9,565 nucleotides of DNA from an uncultured Oscillospiraceae bacterium (lineage in GTDB: Bacteria > Bacillota > Clostridia > Oscillospirales > Acutalibacteraceae): the NCBI GenBank assembly GCA_958354085.1, contig CATWUX010000086.1, positions 1 to 9,565 on the forward strand. Reading direction: 5' to 3'. Under the pieces are notes generated by a model that was not told where the DNA came from, made no database searches, and was given only the letters and a program-made list of their open reading frames with translations. The position numbers were made by a program, and so were the translations under genes. Shown piece after piece: positions 1 to 7,072 of the stretch (positions are counted from its first letter, which is position 1; each line of letters starts with the position of its first letter).

Positions 1-243
1 ACACCGAAATTAAAGGTGCCCGCCGTGAGCAGCCAGTTGTCGCTTCAGCCGGGAACGGAGCAGCCGTACAGTCAATATACGATACAGGTGGATATGCCCG
101 GATTTTATCGTGTGAAGTTTATGGATGTGCCGATATACGGTGGGATCACGGCGATACAGCCGGTGAAGCTGATTCCGCTGCCGGAGGGAACGGTCGGGAT
201 GCCGGAGATGGTATTCCCTGAGACCGGACCGGAAGAATTGTAG
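1..243 (+). CDS. Small N-terminal-domain protein of SleC-like locus (5' partial)
   Basis: The reading frame is open from the first base and stops at TAG 241-243, so the start lies outside the window; the GTG at 16 is only an internal in-frame codon. The visible 80 residues lack a membrane segment. They have the feel of a carboxypeptidase-regulatory-like beta-sandwich: an alternating polar/aromatic stretch (QPYSQYTIQVDMPGFYRVKF), then VPIYGGITAIQPVKLIPLP and an acidic, proline-containing tail. From memory of the family, clostridial SleC-type proteins carry a similar segment directly before the SpoIID-like domain on one chain. Here a stop codon, a 19-base gap and a new ribosome binding site separate the two. 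I infer it is an accessory or pro-domain-like partner of the next gene. The fold assignment is tentative; the reality of the coding frame is well supported by context. Confidence 0.75.
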   Translation, partial: TPKLKVPAVSSQLSLQPGTEQPYSQYTIQVDMPGFYRVKFMDVPIYGGITAIQPVKLIPLPEGTVGMPEMVFPETGPEEL

Positions 244-262
244 AGCGAAAGGATGATGTCCT

Positions 263-1669
263 ATGGCGGCTGAACCGTTTATCCCGGAGTACATTACGGT
301 GCATCTTGGCCCTCCGGATTCGCCGGCACAAAATGTGACCGTGCCGTTTCCCGACTATATCAAAAATGTGGCGTCCAGCGAGATCTATCCCACATGGCCG
401 GAAAACGCCATCCGTGCGAATATCTATGCGCAGATCTCGTATGCGCTGAATCGCATCTATACGGAATGGTATCGCAGCATGGGCTATGATTTCGACATTA
501 CCAACTCCACGGCCTATGACCAATCGTATGTGCCGAATCGGGATACCTATGACAACATCAACCGGATCGTGGACGAAGTGTTCAACAGCTATGTGCGCAA
601 GCAGGGGAGTATCGAGCCGTATTTTACGCAATACTGCAACGGTACGACAGTGGTTTGCGAGGGGCTGTCGCAATGGGGGACGGTGCCGCTGGCGGAGCAG
701 GGGCTGACGCCGTATGAAATTCTGCAAACATATTACGGGGAGGATATCGACATTGTAAAAGAAGCGCCGGTCAGAATCAACACGCCGTCTTATCCGGGAA
801 TCCCGCTGCGTTTGGGAAGTTCCGGCGGAGATGTGGAAGAAAAACAGCTGCAGCTTAACCGTATTTCCCGCAACTATCCGAGCATCCCCAAAATTTACCC
901 GGTGAACGGGGTGTTTGATCAAAACATGGAGGAGGCGGTCAAGACCTTCCAAAGACTGTTTGGTCTCACGCCGGACGGCGTTATAGGGGAAGCGACCTGG
1001 TATCGTATTGCCTATTTGTACACGGCAGTCAAACGACTGGCGGAGCTGGATTCGGAGGGCATCGCCTTATCCGAAATACCGCAGCAATTTCCGGAAGTTC
1101 TCCGCTTGGGCGACAGCGGAAAGTATGTACAGGTGTTTCAGTATTATCTGGCCGTCATCGGCGGCTTTTATGAGAACGTGCCGCCGATCGAGGTGACCGG
1201 TACGTTTGACGAGCAGACGCAGGATGCGGTCATTGCGTTTCAAAAGGCGTTCGGCTTGGAGCCGGACGGCATTGTCGGGCGGGAAACATGGAACGAAATA
1301 TACAAGGCCTATCGCGGCATCGTCGCGGAGGTGCCACAGCTGCAGGAGGGAGTGGCGCTTTATCCGGGCTATATTCTCACAGTTGGTTCGAGGGGCGAAT
1401 ATGTGAGCCTGCTGCAGCAATATCTGACGTACATTTCGCAAACTTATCCGTCGATTCCGGCTGTGCCGGAAACCGGCGTGTTCGGCAATCAAACGCAGGC
1501 GTCGGTGAAAGCCTTCCAGCAGCAATTCGGCTTGGAGCCGACGGGCAATGTCAATGCTGTGACGTGGTACCGTATTACCGATATTTACGGCGATTTGATC
1601 AACGGGTATAACAAGAGGCTCGGACAATATCCGGGATATGAATTGGGAGAGCAGGAGGCGGCCACATGA
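263..1669 (+). CDS. SleC-like peptidoglycan protein: SpoIID-like domain plus three peptidoglycan-binding repeats
   Basis: 468 aa, starting at ATG 263 with AAAGGA at 248-253. Residues about 10-165 resemble the SpoIID/LytB-like lytic domain of clostridial SleC cortex-lytic enzymes. The segment YIKNVASSEIYPTWP (32-46) holds a Glu at 40 in the position of the SpoIID-family catalytic Glu, and GLSQWG (134-139) matches the family's second signature; C125 and C132 flank it. Three PG_binding_1 repeats follow at about 175-255, 275-353 and 367-449. Each reads roughly YPG-x-L-x-LGS-x-G-x-x-V, then a G-x-F/Y-D/G turn, AFQ and G-x-V-x-x-x-TW. No signal peptide is visible. By family, the role would be cleavage of spore cortex glycan during germination, or a related wall function in sporulation. 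The N-terminal pro-region usual in SleC is absent from this chain and seems to be the preceding gene. Triplicated binding repeats are more than the single repeat of classical SleC, so orthology is not certain. Confidence 0.88.
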   Translation: MAAEPFIPEYITVHLGPPDSPAQNVTVPFPDYIKNVASSEIYPTWPENAIRANIYAQISYALNRIYTEWYRSMGYDFDITNSTAYDQSYVPNRDTYDNINRIVDEVFNSYVRKQGSIEPYFTQYCNGTTVVCEGLSQWGTVPLAEQGLTPYEILQTYYGEDIDIVKEAPVRINTPSYPGIPLRLGSSGGDVEEKQLQLNRISRNYPSIPKIYPVNGVFDQNMEEAVKTFQRLFGLTPDGVIGEATWYRIAYLYTAVKRLAELDSEGIALSEIPQQFPEVLRLGDSGKYVQVFQYYLAVIGGFYENVPPIEVTGTFDEQTQDAVIAFQKAFGLEPDGIVGRETWNEIYKAYRGIVAEVPQLQEGVALYPGYILTVGSRGEYVSLLQQYLTYISQTYPSIPAVPETGVFGNQTQASVKAFQQQFGLEPTGNVNAVTWYRITDIYGDLINGYNKRLGQYPGYELGEQEAAT

Positions 1670-2205
1670 TCGAGAAGGATAACGATATCCAGCGCAACGA
1701 GGCGTCCTATATCCGGGAAATACAGGAGTATCTGCGGCATATTGCCGCGCAGGATGACCGGGTGCCGCTGATCACCGTAGACGGTATTTACGGGCCGGAA
1801 ACAGCGGAGGCCGTGCGCCGGTTTCAGGAACTATACGGTCTGCCGGTGACCGGCAGAGTGAATCGTGAAACGTGGGTGGCGATTTATGCACAATATCTGC
1901 AAACCTTACGGCAGACTACGGTGCCGGAGGGCGTGCAGATCTTCCCAAAAGGCGATTATGCGTTAAAAGCCGGCATGGAAAATGAATTGGTTGTCATTGT
2001 TCAGCTGCTGCTGAATACGCTTAACCGCCGCTTTTACAATGTTCCTGCCGTGCAGGTCAACGGTACATTCGATCCGCAGACACAACAGGCGGTGGAAGAA
2101 TTTCAAAAGCTGATCGACGAGGAACCGACCGGCGAGGTGAACCGGCGCACATGGGAACTGTTGACCTTGCTTTATAACCGCCTTTTGGCGGAATCTCTGA
2201 AATGA
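1666..2205 (+). CDS. Protein of two peptidoglycan-binding (PG_binding_1) repeats
   Basis: 179 aa. The ATG at 1666 overlaps the TGA of the upstream gene (ATGA), and GAGCAGGAGG just upstream serves as ribosome binding site, so translation is probably coupled. Two PG_binding_1 repeats fill the protein. The first covers about residues 15-75 (YIREIQEYL, then VDGIYGPETAEAVRRFQ and TGRVNRETW). The second covers about 95-175 (MENELVVIVQLLLN, VNGTFDPQTQQAVEEFQ, TGEVNRRTW). No catalytic domain, signal peptide or membrane segment is seen. The repeats resemble those of the neighbour closely enough to suggest duplication. A role as wall-binding partner of the SpoIID-like protein is inferred from operon structure only. 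A strong hairpin lies immediately after the stop. Confidence 0.88.
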   Translation: MIEKDNDIQRNEASYIREIQEYLRHIAAQDDRVPLITVDGIYGPETAEAVRRFQELYGLPVTGRVNRETWVAIYAQYLQTLRQTTVPEGVQIFPKGDYALKAGMENELVVIVQLLLNTLNRRFYNVPAVQVNGTFDPQTQQAVEEFQKLIDEEPTGEVNRRTWELLTLLYNRLLAESLK

Positions 2206-2208
2206 AAC

Positions 2209-2240
2209 GATCCCCGCCGGTCAACAGACCGGCGGGGATC
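2209..2240. terminator. Bidirectional hairpin between convergent genes
   Basis: A perfect 13-bp inverted repeat (GATCCCCGCCGGT at 2209-2221, its complement at 2228-2240) encloses a 6-base loop. It begins 3 bases after the stop of the peptidoglycan-binding gene and lies 28 bases beyond the metG stop on the other strand. No clean T-run follows on the + strand. Read on the - strand, GTTTCATTT follows, a weak T-rich tail, so it may work better for metG. The convergent position supports a shared terminator. Confidence 0.7.
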
Positions 2241-2268
2241 TAGGCATATACTCTATGGGTTAGGTTTG

Positions 2269-4242
2269 TCAGCGCACCTTGCTTCCCGGCTCGACACCGT
2301 CCACGAACAGTACGCGCACATCCTCGCTGCCGTCCGGCTTAGCCGCGTCGGCGGCCAGGATCATGCCTTGGCTTTCCACGCCGCAAAGCACGGCGGGCTT
2401 GAGGTTAGCGACCAGTACGATGCGGCGGCCTTTCAGGTCGTCCGGCGTATACCATTTGGCGATGCCGGAGCAGACGGTGCGCGGCGTGCCCGTGCCGTCG
2501 TTGAGCGTCAGCTTGAGCAGCTTTTTGGCCTTTTTCACCGGCTCGCAGTCCACAATTTCCGCCACGCGCAGATCGACTTTGGCAAAATCCTCGATGCCGA
2601 TTTCGGACAGGAAAGTGATGCCGTCCGCTTTCGTTTCGTCCGCTTTCGCTTCCTCCTTGGGCGCGGCAGCGGCAGCCTGTTCGGCCGCGATCTCCGCCAG
2701 CACCTTATCCGCGTCGATACGCGCGAACAGCGGCATCGGCGTACCGACGGCGAATTGTGCCGCCGTGCCGAACGCGACCGATTCCAGCGTGCTCAGCGCC
2801 GGATCGATTTGCAGCTGAGCCGCGATGCTGTCCGAGGTGGACGGCAGGAACGGCCGCAGCAGCACCGCCAGAATGCGGATGCTTTCCATCAAATGATACA
2901 GCACGGACTCCAGCTTTGCCGCATCGTCCGGATTTTTCGCCAGCACCCAAGGGGCGGTTTCGTCGATATACTTGTTGCAGCGTTTGGCAAGGCTCATGAC
3001 CGCGTCCAGCGCCTCCGCGTTATGATAGATGTCCATCAGCTTTGTATACTGAGCGACGGTGTCGCCTGCGACAGAAATCAGGTCGGCTGTCGCCGCGTCG
3101 GCGGGCAGCGTTGGCTTGCGCAGCTTGCCGGCAAAGTATTTGTTGGTCATGGCGATGCTGCGGTTGACGAGGTTGCCCAGCGTGTTGGCAAGGTCGGTGT
3201 TGTATTTGGTAATAAAGCTCTCGTGCGTGATGGTGCCGTCCTGTGCGAACGGAATTTCGGACAGCAGGTAATACCGCACCGCATCCGCACCGAAGCGTTT
3301 GACGAGATCGTCTGCATACAGGACATTGCCGCGGGATTTGCTCATCTTGTCCTCGCCGGACAGCAGCCACGGATGCCCCAGCACCTGCTTGGGCAGCGGC
3401 TCGCCCAAGGCCATGAGGATGATGGGCCAGTAAATCGTGTGGAACCGCACGATGTCCTTGCCGATGACGTGCAGATCGGCGGGCCAATACTTTTTATAGT
3501 GTTCGTCCGAGCCGTCCGGATCGTAGCCGCAGCCGGTGATATAATTGGACAGCGCATCCAGCCACACATAGGTCACGTGCTTGGGATCGAACTCCACCGG
3601 AATGCCCCAGCTGAACGACGTGCGGGAAACGCACAGGTCGGACAGGCCGGGTTTGAGAAAGTTGTTGATCATTTCATTGCGGCGGGAATCCGGCTTGATG
3701 AAATCCGGATTTTCCTCGTAGTACTGCAGCAGGCGATCCTGATATTTGCTCAGCCGCAGGAAATACGCCTCCTCCTTCGCGTCCACGACCTCGCGTCCGC
3801 AATCGGGACACTTGCCGTCCACCAATTGCGAAGCGGTGAAGAAAGATTCACACGGCACGCAGTATTTGCCCTCGTACTCGCCTTTATAGATGTCGCCCTG
3901 CTCATACAGCTTTTTAAAGATTTTTTGTACGGCTTTTTCGTGATAATCGTCCGTGGTGCGGATAAACTTGTCGTAGGTGGTATTCACACAGTCCCACACG
4001 GAGCGGATCTGGGCGGAAACCTCATCGACATAGGCTTTGGGACTGATGCCCTGCGCCTTGGCGTATTCCTCGATTTTTTGTCCGTGTTCATCCGAGCCGG
4101 TGAGAAAAAATACATCATACCCCTGCATGCGCTTATACCGCGCGATCATATCGGCCAATACCACATCGTATGTGTTGCCGATATGCGGCTTGCGTGAGGT
4201 ATAGGCGATGGCGGTGGTGATGTAGAATTTTTGCGGATCCAT
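2269..4242 (-). CDS. metG: Methionyl-tRNA synthetase with C-terminal tRNA-binding domain
   Basis: 657 aa, class I aminoacyl-tRNA synthetase that charges tRNA-Met in the cytoplasm. The ATP-binding HIGH motif is HIGN at residues 20-23 and KMSKS is intact at 299-303 (GEDKMSKSRGN). A zinc knuckle is formed by C128-x2-C131 and C145-x2-C148. The anticodon-binding helical domain follows, then an Ala/Glu/Lys-rich linker (about 515-545). The C-terminal domain, about 549-657 (DFAKVDLRVAEIV at its start), is of the EMAPII/Trbp111 OB-fold type that aids tRNA binding and dimerisation. Length and order match the long bacterial MetG form. The start ATG (4240-4242) has a full AAGGAGG 7 bases upstream. It is transcribed alone, opposite to both neighbours, from a promoter seen at 4282-4310. 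Confidence 0.97.
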   Translation of the reverse strand: MDPQKFYITTAIAYTSRKPHIGNTYDVVLADMIARYKRMQGYDVFFLTGSDEHGQKIEEYAKAQGISPKAYVDEVSAQIRSVWDCVNTTYDKFIRTTDDYHEKAVQKIFKKLYEQGDIYKGEYEGKYCVPCESFFTASQLVDGKCPDCGREVVDAKEEAYFLRLSKYQDRLLQYYEENPDFIKPDSRRNEMINNFLKPGLSDLCVSRTSFSWGIPVEFDPKHVTYVWLDALSNYITGCGYDPDGSDEHYKKYWPADLHVIGKDIVRFHTIYWPIILMALGEPLPKQVLGHPWLLSGEDKMSKSRGNVLYADDLVKRFGADAVRYYLLSEIPFAQDGTITHESFITKYNTDLANTLGNLVNRSIAMTNKYFAGKLRKPTLPADAATADLISVAGDTVAQYTKLMDIYHNAEALDAVMSLAKRCNKYIDETAPWVLAKNPDDAAKLESVLYHLMESIRILAVLLRPFLPSTSDSIAAQLQIDPALSTLESVAFGTAAQFAVGTPMPLFARIDADKVLAEIAAEQAAAAAPKEEAKADETKADGITFLSEIGIEDFAKVDLRVAEIVDCEPVKKAKKLLKLTLNDGTGTPRTVCSGIAKWYTPDDLKGRRIVLVANLKPAVLCGVESQGMILAADAAKPDGSEDVRVLFVDGVEPGSKVR

Positions 4243-4249
4243 GGGAATT

Positions 4250-4256
4250 CCTCCTT
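4250..4256 (-). promoter_or_regulatory. metG ribosome binding site
   Basis: AAGGAGG on the - strand, separated by 7 bases from the ATG of metG. It is a full match to the anti-Shine-Dalgarno sequence and fixes the start codon. Confidence 0.9.
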
Positions 4257-4281
4257 GTGGCTTTCACAATATATATGTAGT

Positions 4282-4310
4282 ATTGTACCACAAACCCCTA
4301 AAAATGCCAA
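4282..4310 (-). promoter_or_regulatory. Predicted sigma-A promoter of metG
   Basis: On the - strand, TTGGCA (4310-4305), a 17-base spacer and TACAAT (4287-4282), with TGG directly before the -10 giving an extended -10. The predicted start near 4275 leaves a leader of only about 30 bases. That is too short for a T-box or SAM riboswitch, both of which occur upstream of methionine genes in Firmicutes. Confidence 0.78.
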
Positions 4311-4359
4311 TGCTATTTTCCACATACAGGGAAAAAACGGCGGATTTCCAAACTGGCGA

Positions 4360-4388
4360 TTGACACAAGGAGAAAAATCTTATATAAT
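4360..4388 (+). promoter_or_regulatory. Predicted sigma-A promoter of glgB
   Basis: TTGACA (4360-4365), a 17-base spacer, TATAAT (4383-4388): a perfect consensus at both elements and in spacing. The transcript would start near 4395, leaving a leader of about 100 bases before the glgB ATG. I see no clear riboswitch or attenuator fold in that leader. The -35 lies 49 bases from the -35 of the divergent metG promoter. Confidence 0.88.
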
Positions 4389-4475
4389 TGTGGAAAAGGA
4401 ATAAATTGAAGTGTGCAATTTGTCGAATCATTGGGATTATTGTGGATATCTATGCCGCTTATAAAAAGCAGAGGC

Positions 4476-4483
4476 GGAAAGGA
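4476..4483 (+). promoter_or_regulatory. glgB ribosome binding site
   Basis: GGAAAGGA with a 10-base gap to ATG 4494. It decides the start. The frame stays open upstream to a GTG at 4413, but the extra 27 residues do not look like the family N-terminus, and the only purine-rich site there sits at the predicted transcript end. Confidence 0.75.
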
Positions 4484-4493
4484 AACGTATCCT

Positions 4494-6491
4494 ATGAAAC
4501 AGGAAACAGAAAAAAGCACGTGGGAGATTTTGAAAATCGACCCCTATCTGCAGCCGTTTGCGGACGCGATCGAGCAGCGCATGGCGCATTATGCACAGAC
4601 GAAGAAGCGGCTGCTGTCACGCGGGCAGACGCTGCGCACTTTTGCGAGCGGCAGCTTATATTATGGTTTTCACCGTACGGCGGATGGGTGGGTGTACCGT
4701 GAATGGGCGCCGCACGCGACGGCACTGCACCTGATCGGGGATTTCAACGGCTGGAACCGCACGTCCCATCCGCTGAAAGCGGTGGGGGACGGTAACTGGG
4801 AGATCGCCCTGTCCGGTGTGGACAGCCTGCCGCATGAATCGCGCGTGAAGGTGCAGGTAACGGCGGATGGCGTCTGTTTCGATCGCATCCCGCTGTATAT
4901 CACGCGTGCGGTGCAGGAACGGGACGGCAGCTTTAACGGACAGATCTGGGCGCCGCCCGCGCCGTACCGGTGGCGGCATAAGCGCCCGCACCGCACGCCG
5001 TCCGCGCCGCTGCTGATTTACGAGTGCCATGTCGGCATGGCGACCGAGCGGCTGGGGGTCGGTACGTTTCGGGAATTCATCGATGAACGTCTGCCGTATA
5101 TCCGCGCCTGCGGCTACAATACGATTCAGCTGATGGCGATTATGGAGCATCCGTATTATGCGAGCTTCGGCTATCAGGTCTCCAATTTTTTTGCCGTTTC
5201 CTCGCGCTTCGGCACACCGGACGAGCTGAAGGAGCTGATCGACACCGCGCACGGATTGGGATTGACGGTGCTGCTGGATCTGGTACATTCCCATGCCGCG
5301 CGCAATACGGCGGAGGGGATCAACCGCTTTGACGGCACCGATTACCAGTTCTTCCACGAGGGGGCGGCGGGCGATCACCCCGCATGGGGGACGAAGCTGT
5401 TCGATTACGGCAAACCGGCGGTGCTGCACTTTTTATTGTCGAATCTGCGGTTTTGGCTGGAGGAATACCGCTTTGACGGCTTTCGCTTTGATGGCGTGAC
5501 GTCTATGCTGTATCACGATCACGCGCTGGGCGAATGCTTCGATCGCTATGCCAAATATTTCAGCGCGAATACCGATGAGGACGCCGTGACATATTTGCAG
5601 CTCGCGAACGAGCTTATCCGACAGGTGGTTCCCGCCGCGGTGACGATAGCGGAGGATATGAGCGGGATGCCCGGTATGTGTCTGCCGATCGCGGCGGGCG
5701 GTTTGGGCTTCGATTACCGGCTGGCTATGGGCGCACCGGATTTCTGGATCGATACGCTGCACCGCCGCGACGAGGACTGGGATATGGAGCGGTTGTGGTA
5801 CGAAATGACAACCCGCCGCCCGCAGGAGAAGAATATCGGTTACTGCGAATCGCATGATCAGGCGCTGGTCGGCGACAAGACCATCATGTTCTGGCTGGCG
5901 GATCAGGAAATGTACTGGCATATGGACAAGGGCTCGCGCAGTCTGATTATCGACCGCGCCGTGGCGCTGCACAAGCTCATTCGCCTTACCGCTTTTTCCC
6001 TGTCGGGGGAGGGCTATCTGAATTTCATGGGCAATGAATTCGGGCATCCGGAGTGGATCGATTTCCCGCGGGAGGGCAACGGCGACAGCTACCAGTACGC
6101 CCGCCGCCAATGGAGCCTGGCGCAGAGCCCGTTTTTGCGATACGGCGATCTGTTGGCATTCGATCGCGCCATGCTGCCGCTGGCGGAGCGTGGATTGTTT
6201 ACGGCACCGCCGGAGCGGCTTCTCGTGGACAACACCCGCAAGCTGGTCGTATACCGGCGCGCCGGCTTGCTGTTTATGCTGAATTTTCATCCGGTGTCCG
6301 TGCAAAACGTGGAGCTGCCGGCGCTGATCGGGGCACGCTTGCTGCTGCGCACCGATGATGCCGCGTTTGGCGGTGCGGCGACGGAACATCAGCCGGAGGG
6401 CACCGTTCCGCACGAGGGCAGCAACGGCGCCTATGTGGCAGGGGTGGCCGTTCCGCCGCGCACGGGCTTTGTGTGGGTTTGCCGCGAGTAA
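4494..6491 (+). CDS. glgB: 1,4-alpha-glucan branching enzyme, eukaryote-type (GH13_8)
   Basis: 665 aa from ATG 4494. It cuts an alpha-1,4-glucan chain and re-attaches it by an alpha-1,6 bond, creating glycogen branches in the cytoplasm. An N-terminal helix (WEILKIDPYL) and a CBM48-like domain (YREWAPHATALHLIGDFNGW, starting near residue 68) precede the GH13 barrel. IYECHVGM (175-182), EHPYYASFGYQVSNFFA and SSRFGTPDELKELID are hallmarks of the plant/animal/fungal-like GH13_8 subfamily rather than the common bacterial GH13_9. Catalytic residues are all present: DLVHSH (262-267), nucleophile D333 in FRFDGV, acid/base E387 in IAEDMSG, and D455 in ESHDQALVGDKT. A beta C-terminal domain covers about the last 95 residues. 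It has its own consensus promoter and terminator. No other glycogen gene is in view, so it is an orphan locus within this window. Confidence 0.96.
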   Translation: MKQETEKSTWEILKIDPYLQPFADAIEQRMAHYAQTKKRLLSRGQTLRTFASGSLYYGFHRTADGWVYREWAPHATALHLIGDFNGWNRTSHPLKAVGDGNWEIALSGVDSLPHESRVKVQVTADGVCFDRIPLYITRAVQERDGSFNGQIWAPPAPYRWRHKRPHRTPSAPLLIYECHVGMATERLGVGTFREFIDERLPYIRACGYNTIQLMAIMEHPYYASFGYQVSNFFAVSSRFGTPDELKELIDTAHGLGLTVLLDLVHSHAARNTAEGINRFDGTDYQFFHEGAAGDHPAWGTKLFDYGKPAVLHFLLSNLRFWLEEYRFDGFRFDGVTSMLYHDHALGECFDRYAKYFSANTDEDAVTYLQLANELIRQVVPAAVTIAEDMSGMPGMCLPIAAGGLGFDYRLAMGAPDFWIDTLHRRDEDWDMERLWYEMTTRRPQEKNIGYCESHDQALVGDKTIMFWLADQEMYWHMDKGSRSLIIDRAVALHKLIRLTAFSLSGEGYLNFMGNEFGHPEWIDFPREGNGDSYQYARRQWSLAQSPFLRYGDLLAFDRAMLPLAERGLFTAPPERLLVDNTRKLVVYRRAGLLFMLNFHPVSVQNVELPALIGARLLLRTDDAAFGGAATEHQPEGTVPHEGSNGAYVAGVAVPPRTGFVWVCRE

Positions 6492-6556
6492 ATTGTAGAT
6501 AAATACGATTCGCCCGGCACAGAGCGGGTCAGTATTTTAATAGGAGTATAGTATTC

Positions 6557-6591
6557 AACAGCGGACGTTGGTAGGGGAAGCGTCCGCTGTT
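6557..6591 (+). terminator. Intrinsic terminator after glgB
   Basis: A perfect 11-bp inverted repeat (AACAGCGGACG at 6557-6567, complement at 6581-6591) with a 13-base loop, followed by a short T-run (TTTTC from 6590). It lies 65 bases after the glgB stop and before the next promoter. The T-run is short, so efficiency is uncertain. Confidence 0.7.
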
Positions 6592-6644
6592 TTCTGTGTG
6601 CCGAACGCCAAACGCAAAAATGCAGGCATACCGCGCGGCAGGTA

Positions 6645-6673
6645 TTGACAGTGATCAGTATGCGTGCTATACT
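6645..6673 (+). promoter_or_regulatory. Predicted sigma-A promoter of the padR operon
   Basis: TTGACA (6645-6650), 17-base spacer, TATACT (6668-6673), with TGC before the -10 giving an extended -10. The predicted start is near 6680, leaving a leader of about 40 bases before padR. The candidate operator repeats overlap it. Confidence 0.85.
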
Positions 6674-6694
6674 CACTATTGAACATTGTATACT
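6657..6694 (+). promoter_or_regulatory. Candidate PadR operator over -10 and transcript start
   Basis: AGTAT (6657-6661) and ATACT (6669-6673) form an inverted repeat with a 7-base spacer across the -10. A second TATACT (6689-6694), within the palindrome GTATAC (6688-6693), lies exactly 21 bases after the first, about two helical turns. The position is right for autorepression by the adjacent PadR-type protein. The first TATACT is also the -10 element, so part of the pattern could be chance. Confidence 0.4.
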
Positions 6695-6707
6695 AGTTGG
6701 TGTGGAT

Positions 6708-6714
6708 AAGGAGG
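6708..6714 (+). promoter_or_regulatory. padR ribosome binding site
   Basis: AAGGAGG with a 7-base gap to the TTG at 6722. This supports the rare TTG start; no ATG or GTG lies at suitable spacing in frame. Confidence 0.85.
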
Positions 6715-6721
6715 TGGTTGG

Positions 6722-7072
6722 TTGAATATACAATTTAAAAAGGGCGTGCTGGAAATGTGCGTGCTGTCGCTGCTGGAACAGGGTGACCGTTACGGTTATG
6801 AGATCGCACAGGCGTTTTCCGGCGAACTGGATGTGTCGGACGGTACGGTATACCCGATTTTGCGGCGGTTGAAAGCGGACGGGTATGTGTCTTCTTATCT
6901 GGAGGAAGCGAGCGGCGGCCCGCCGCGCAAATATTATACGATGACCAATCACGGAAAAGAGTTTGCCGCGCTGCTTCGCAGCGAATGGGCGCGCTTTGAA
7001 CAGCAGGTCAACCATATTTTGCAGAGCGGTATACAGCCGCCTGAAGGAGGGGATAGCGGTGGCAATGAGTAA
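6722..7072 (+). CDS. PadR-family transcriptional repressor
   Basis: 116 aa, starting at TTG 6722 behind a perfect ribosome binding site. The whole protein is a PadR winged helix-turn-helix. KKGVLEMCVLSLLEQGDRYGYEI (6-28) forms the first helices, VSDGTVYPILRRLKADGYV (38-56) the recognition helix region, and PPRKYYTMTNHGKEF (67-81) the wing. A C-terminal helix (about 82-101) would give the dimer contact. The length and lack of a long C-terminal helical domain place it in the short PadR subfamily common in Firmicutes. It is the first gene of an overlapping trio with HAAS/DUF1700 and DUF4097 proteins, an arrangement common in clostridia. It probably represses its own operon through sites at 6657-6694; the inducer is unknown. 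Confidence 0.95.
   Translation: MNIQFKKGVLEMCVLSLLEQGDRYGYEIAQAFSGELDVSDGTVYPILRRLKADGYVSSYLEEASGGPPRKYYTMTNHGKEFAALLRSEWARFEQQVNHILQSGIQPPEGGDSGGNE
7044..7050 (+). promoter_or_regulatory. Ribosome binding site deciding the start of the HAAS gene
   Basis: AAGGAGG inside the end of padR. The gap is 8 bases to GTG 7059 but 14 bases to the in-frame ATG 7065, so GTG is favoured. Confidence 0.7.

Noticed and set aside
146..952. - strand open frame of 268 codons opposite the SleC-like genes
   Set aside because: It covers two well-supported + strand genes, spans their junction and has Arg/Ile-rich shadow composition.
2209..2240. Hairpin as an attachment site or repetitive palindromic element
   Set aside because: It occurs once in the window, sits between two convergent stops and is explained by termination; there is no integrase or flanking repeat.
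2266..4197. Long + strand open frame of 643 codons opposite metG
   Set aside because: It is antisense to an intact metG with HIGH, KMSKS and zinc motifs. Its translation is rich in Arg, His, Gln and Val as expected for an antisense shadow in GC-rich DNA, and shows no domain or convincing ribosome binding site.
4413..4493. 27-residue N-terminal extension of glgB from GTG 4413
   Set aside because: The ATG at 4494 has a better ribosome binding site and gives the expected family N-terminus; the extension would begin almost at the predicted transcript start.
4395..4493. Riboswitch or attenuator in the glgB leader
   Set aside because: The leader of about 100 bases shows only short, weak pairings and no terminator hairpin with T-run.
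5433..6413. - strand open frame of 326 codons opposite glgB
   Set aside because: Antisense shadow of glgB with a His/Arg/Gln-rich translation and no recognisable motif.
6512..6529. Small hairpin GCCCG/CGGGT just after glgB
   Set aside because: Only five pairs, one of them G-U, and no direct T-run; the 11-bp hairpin at 6557-6591 is a better terminator.
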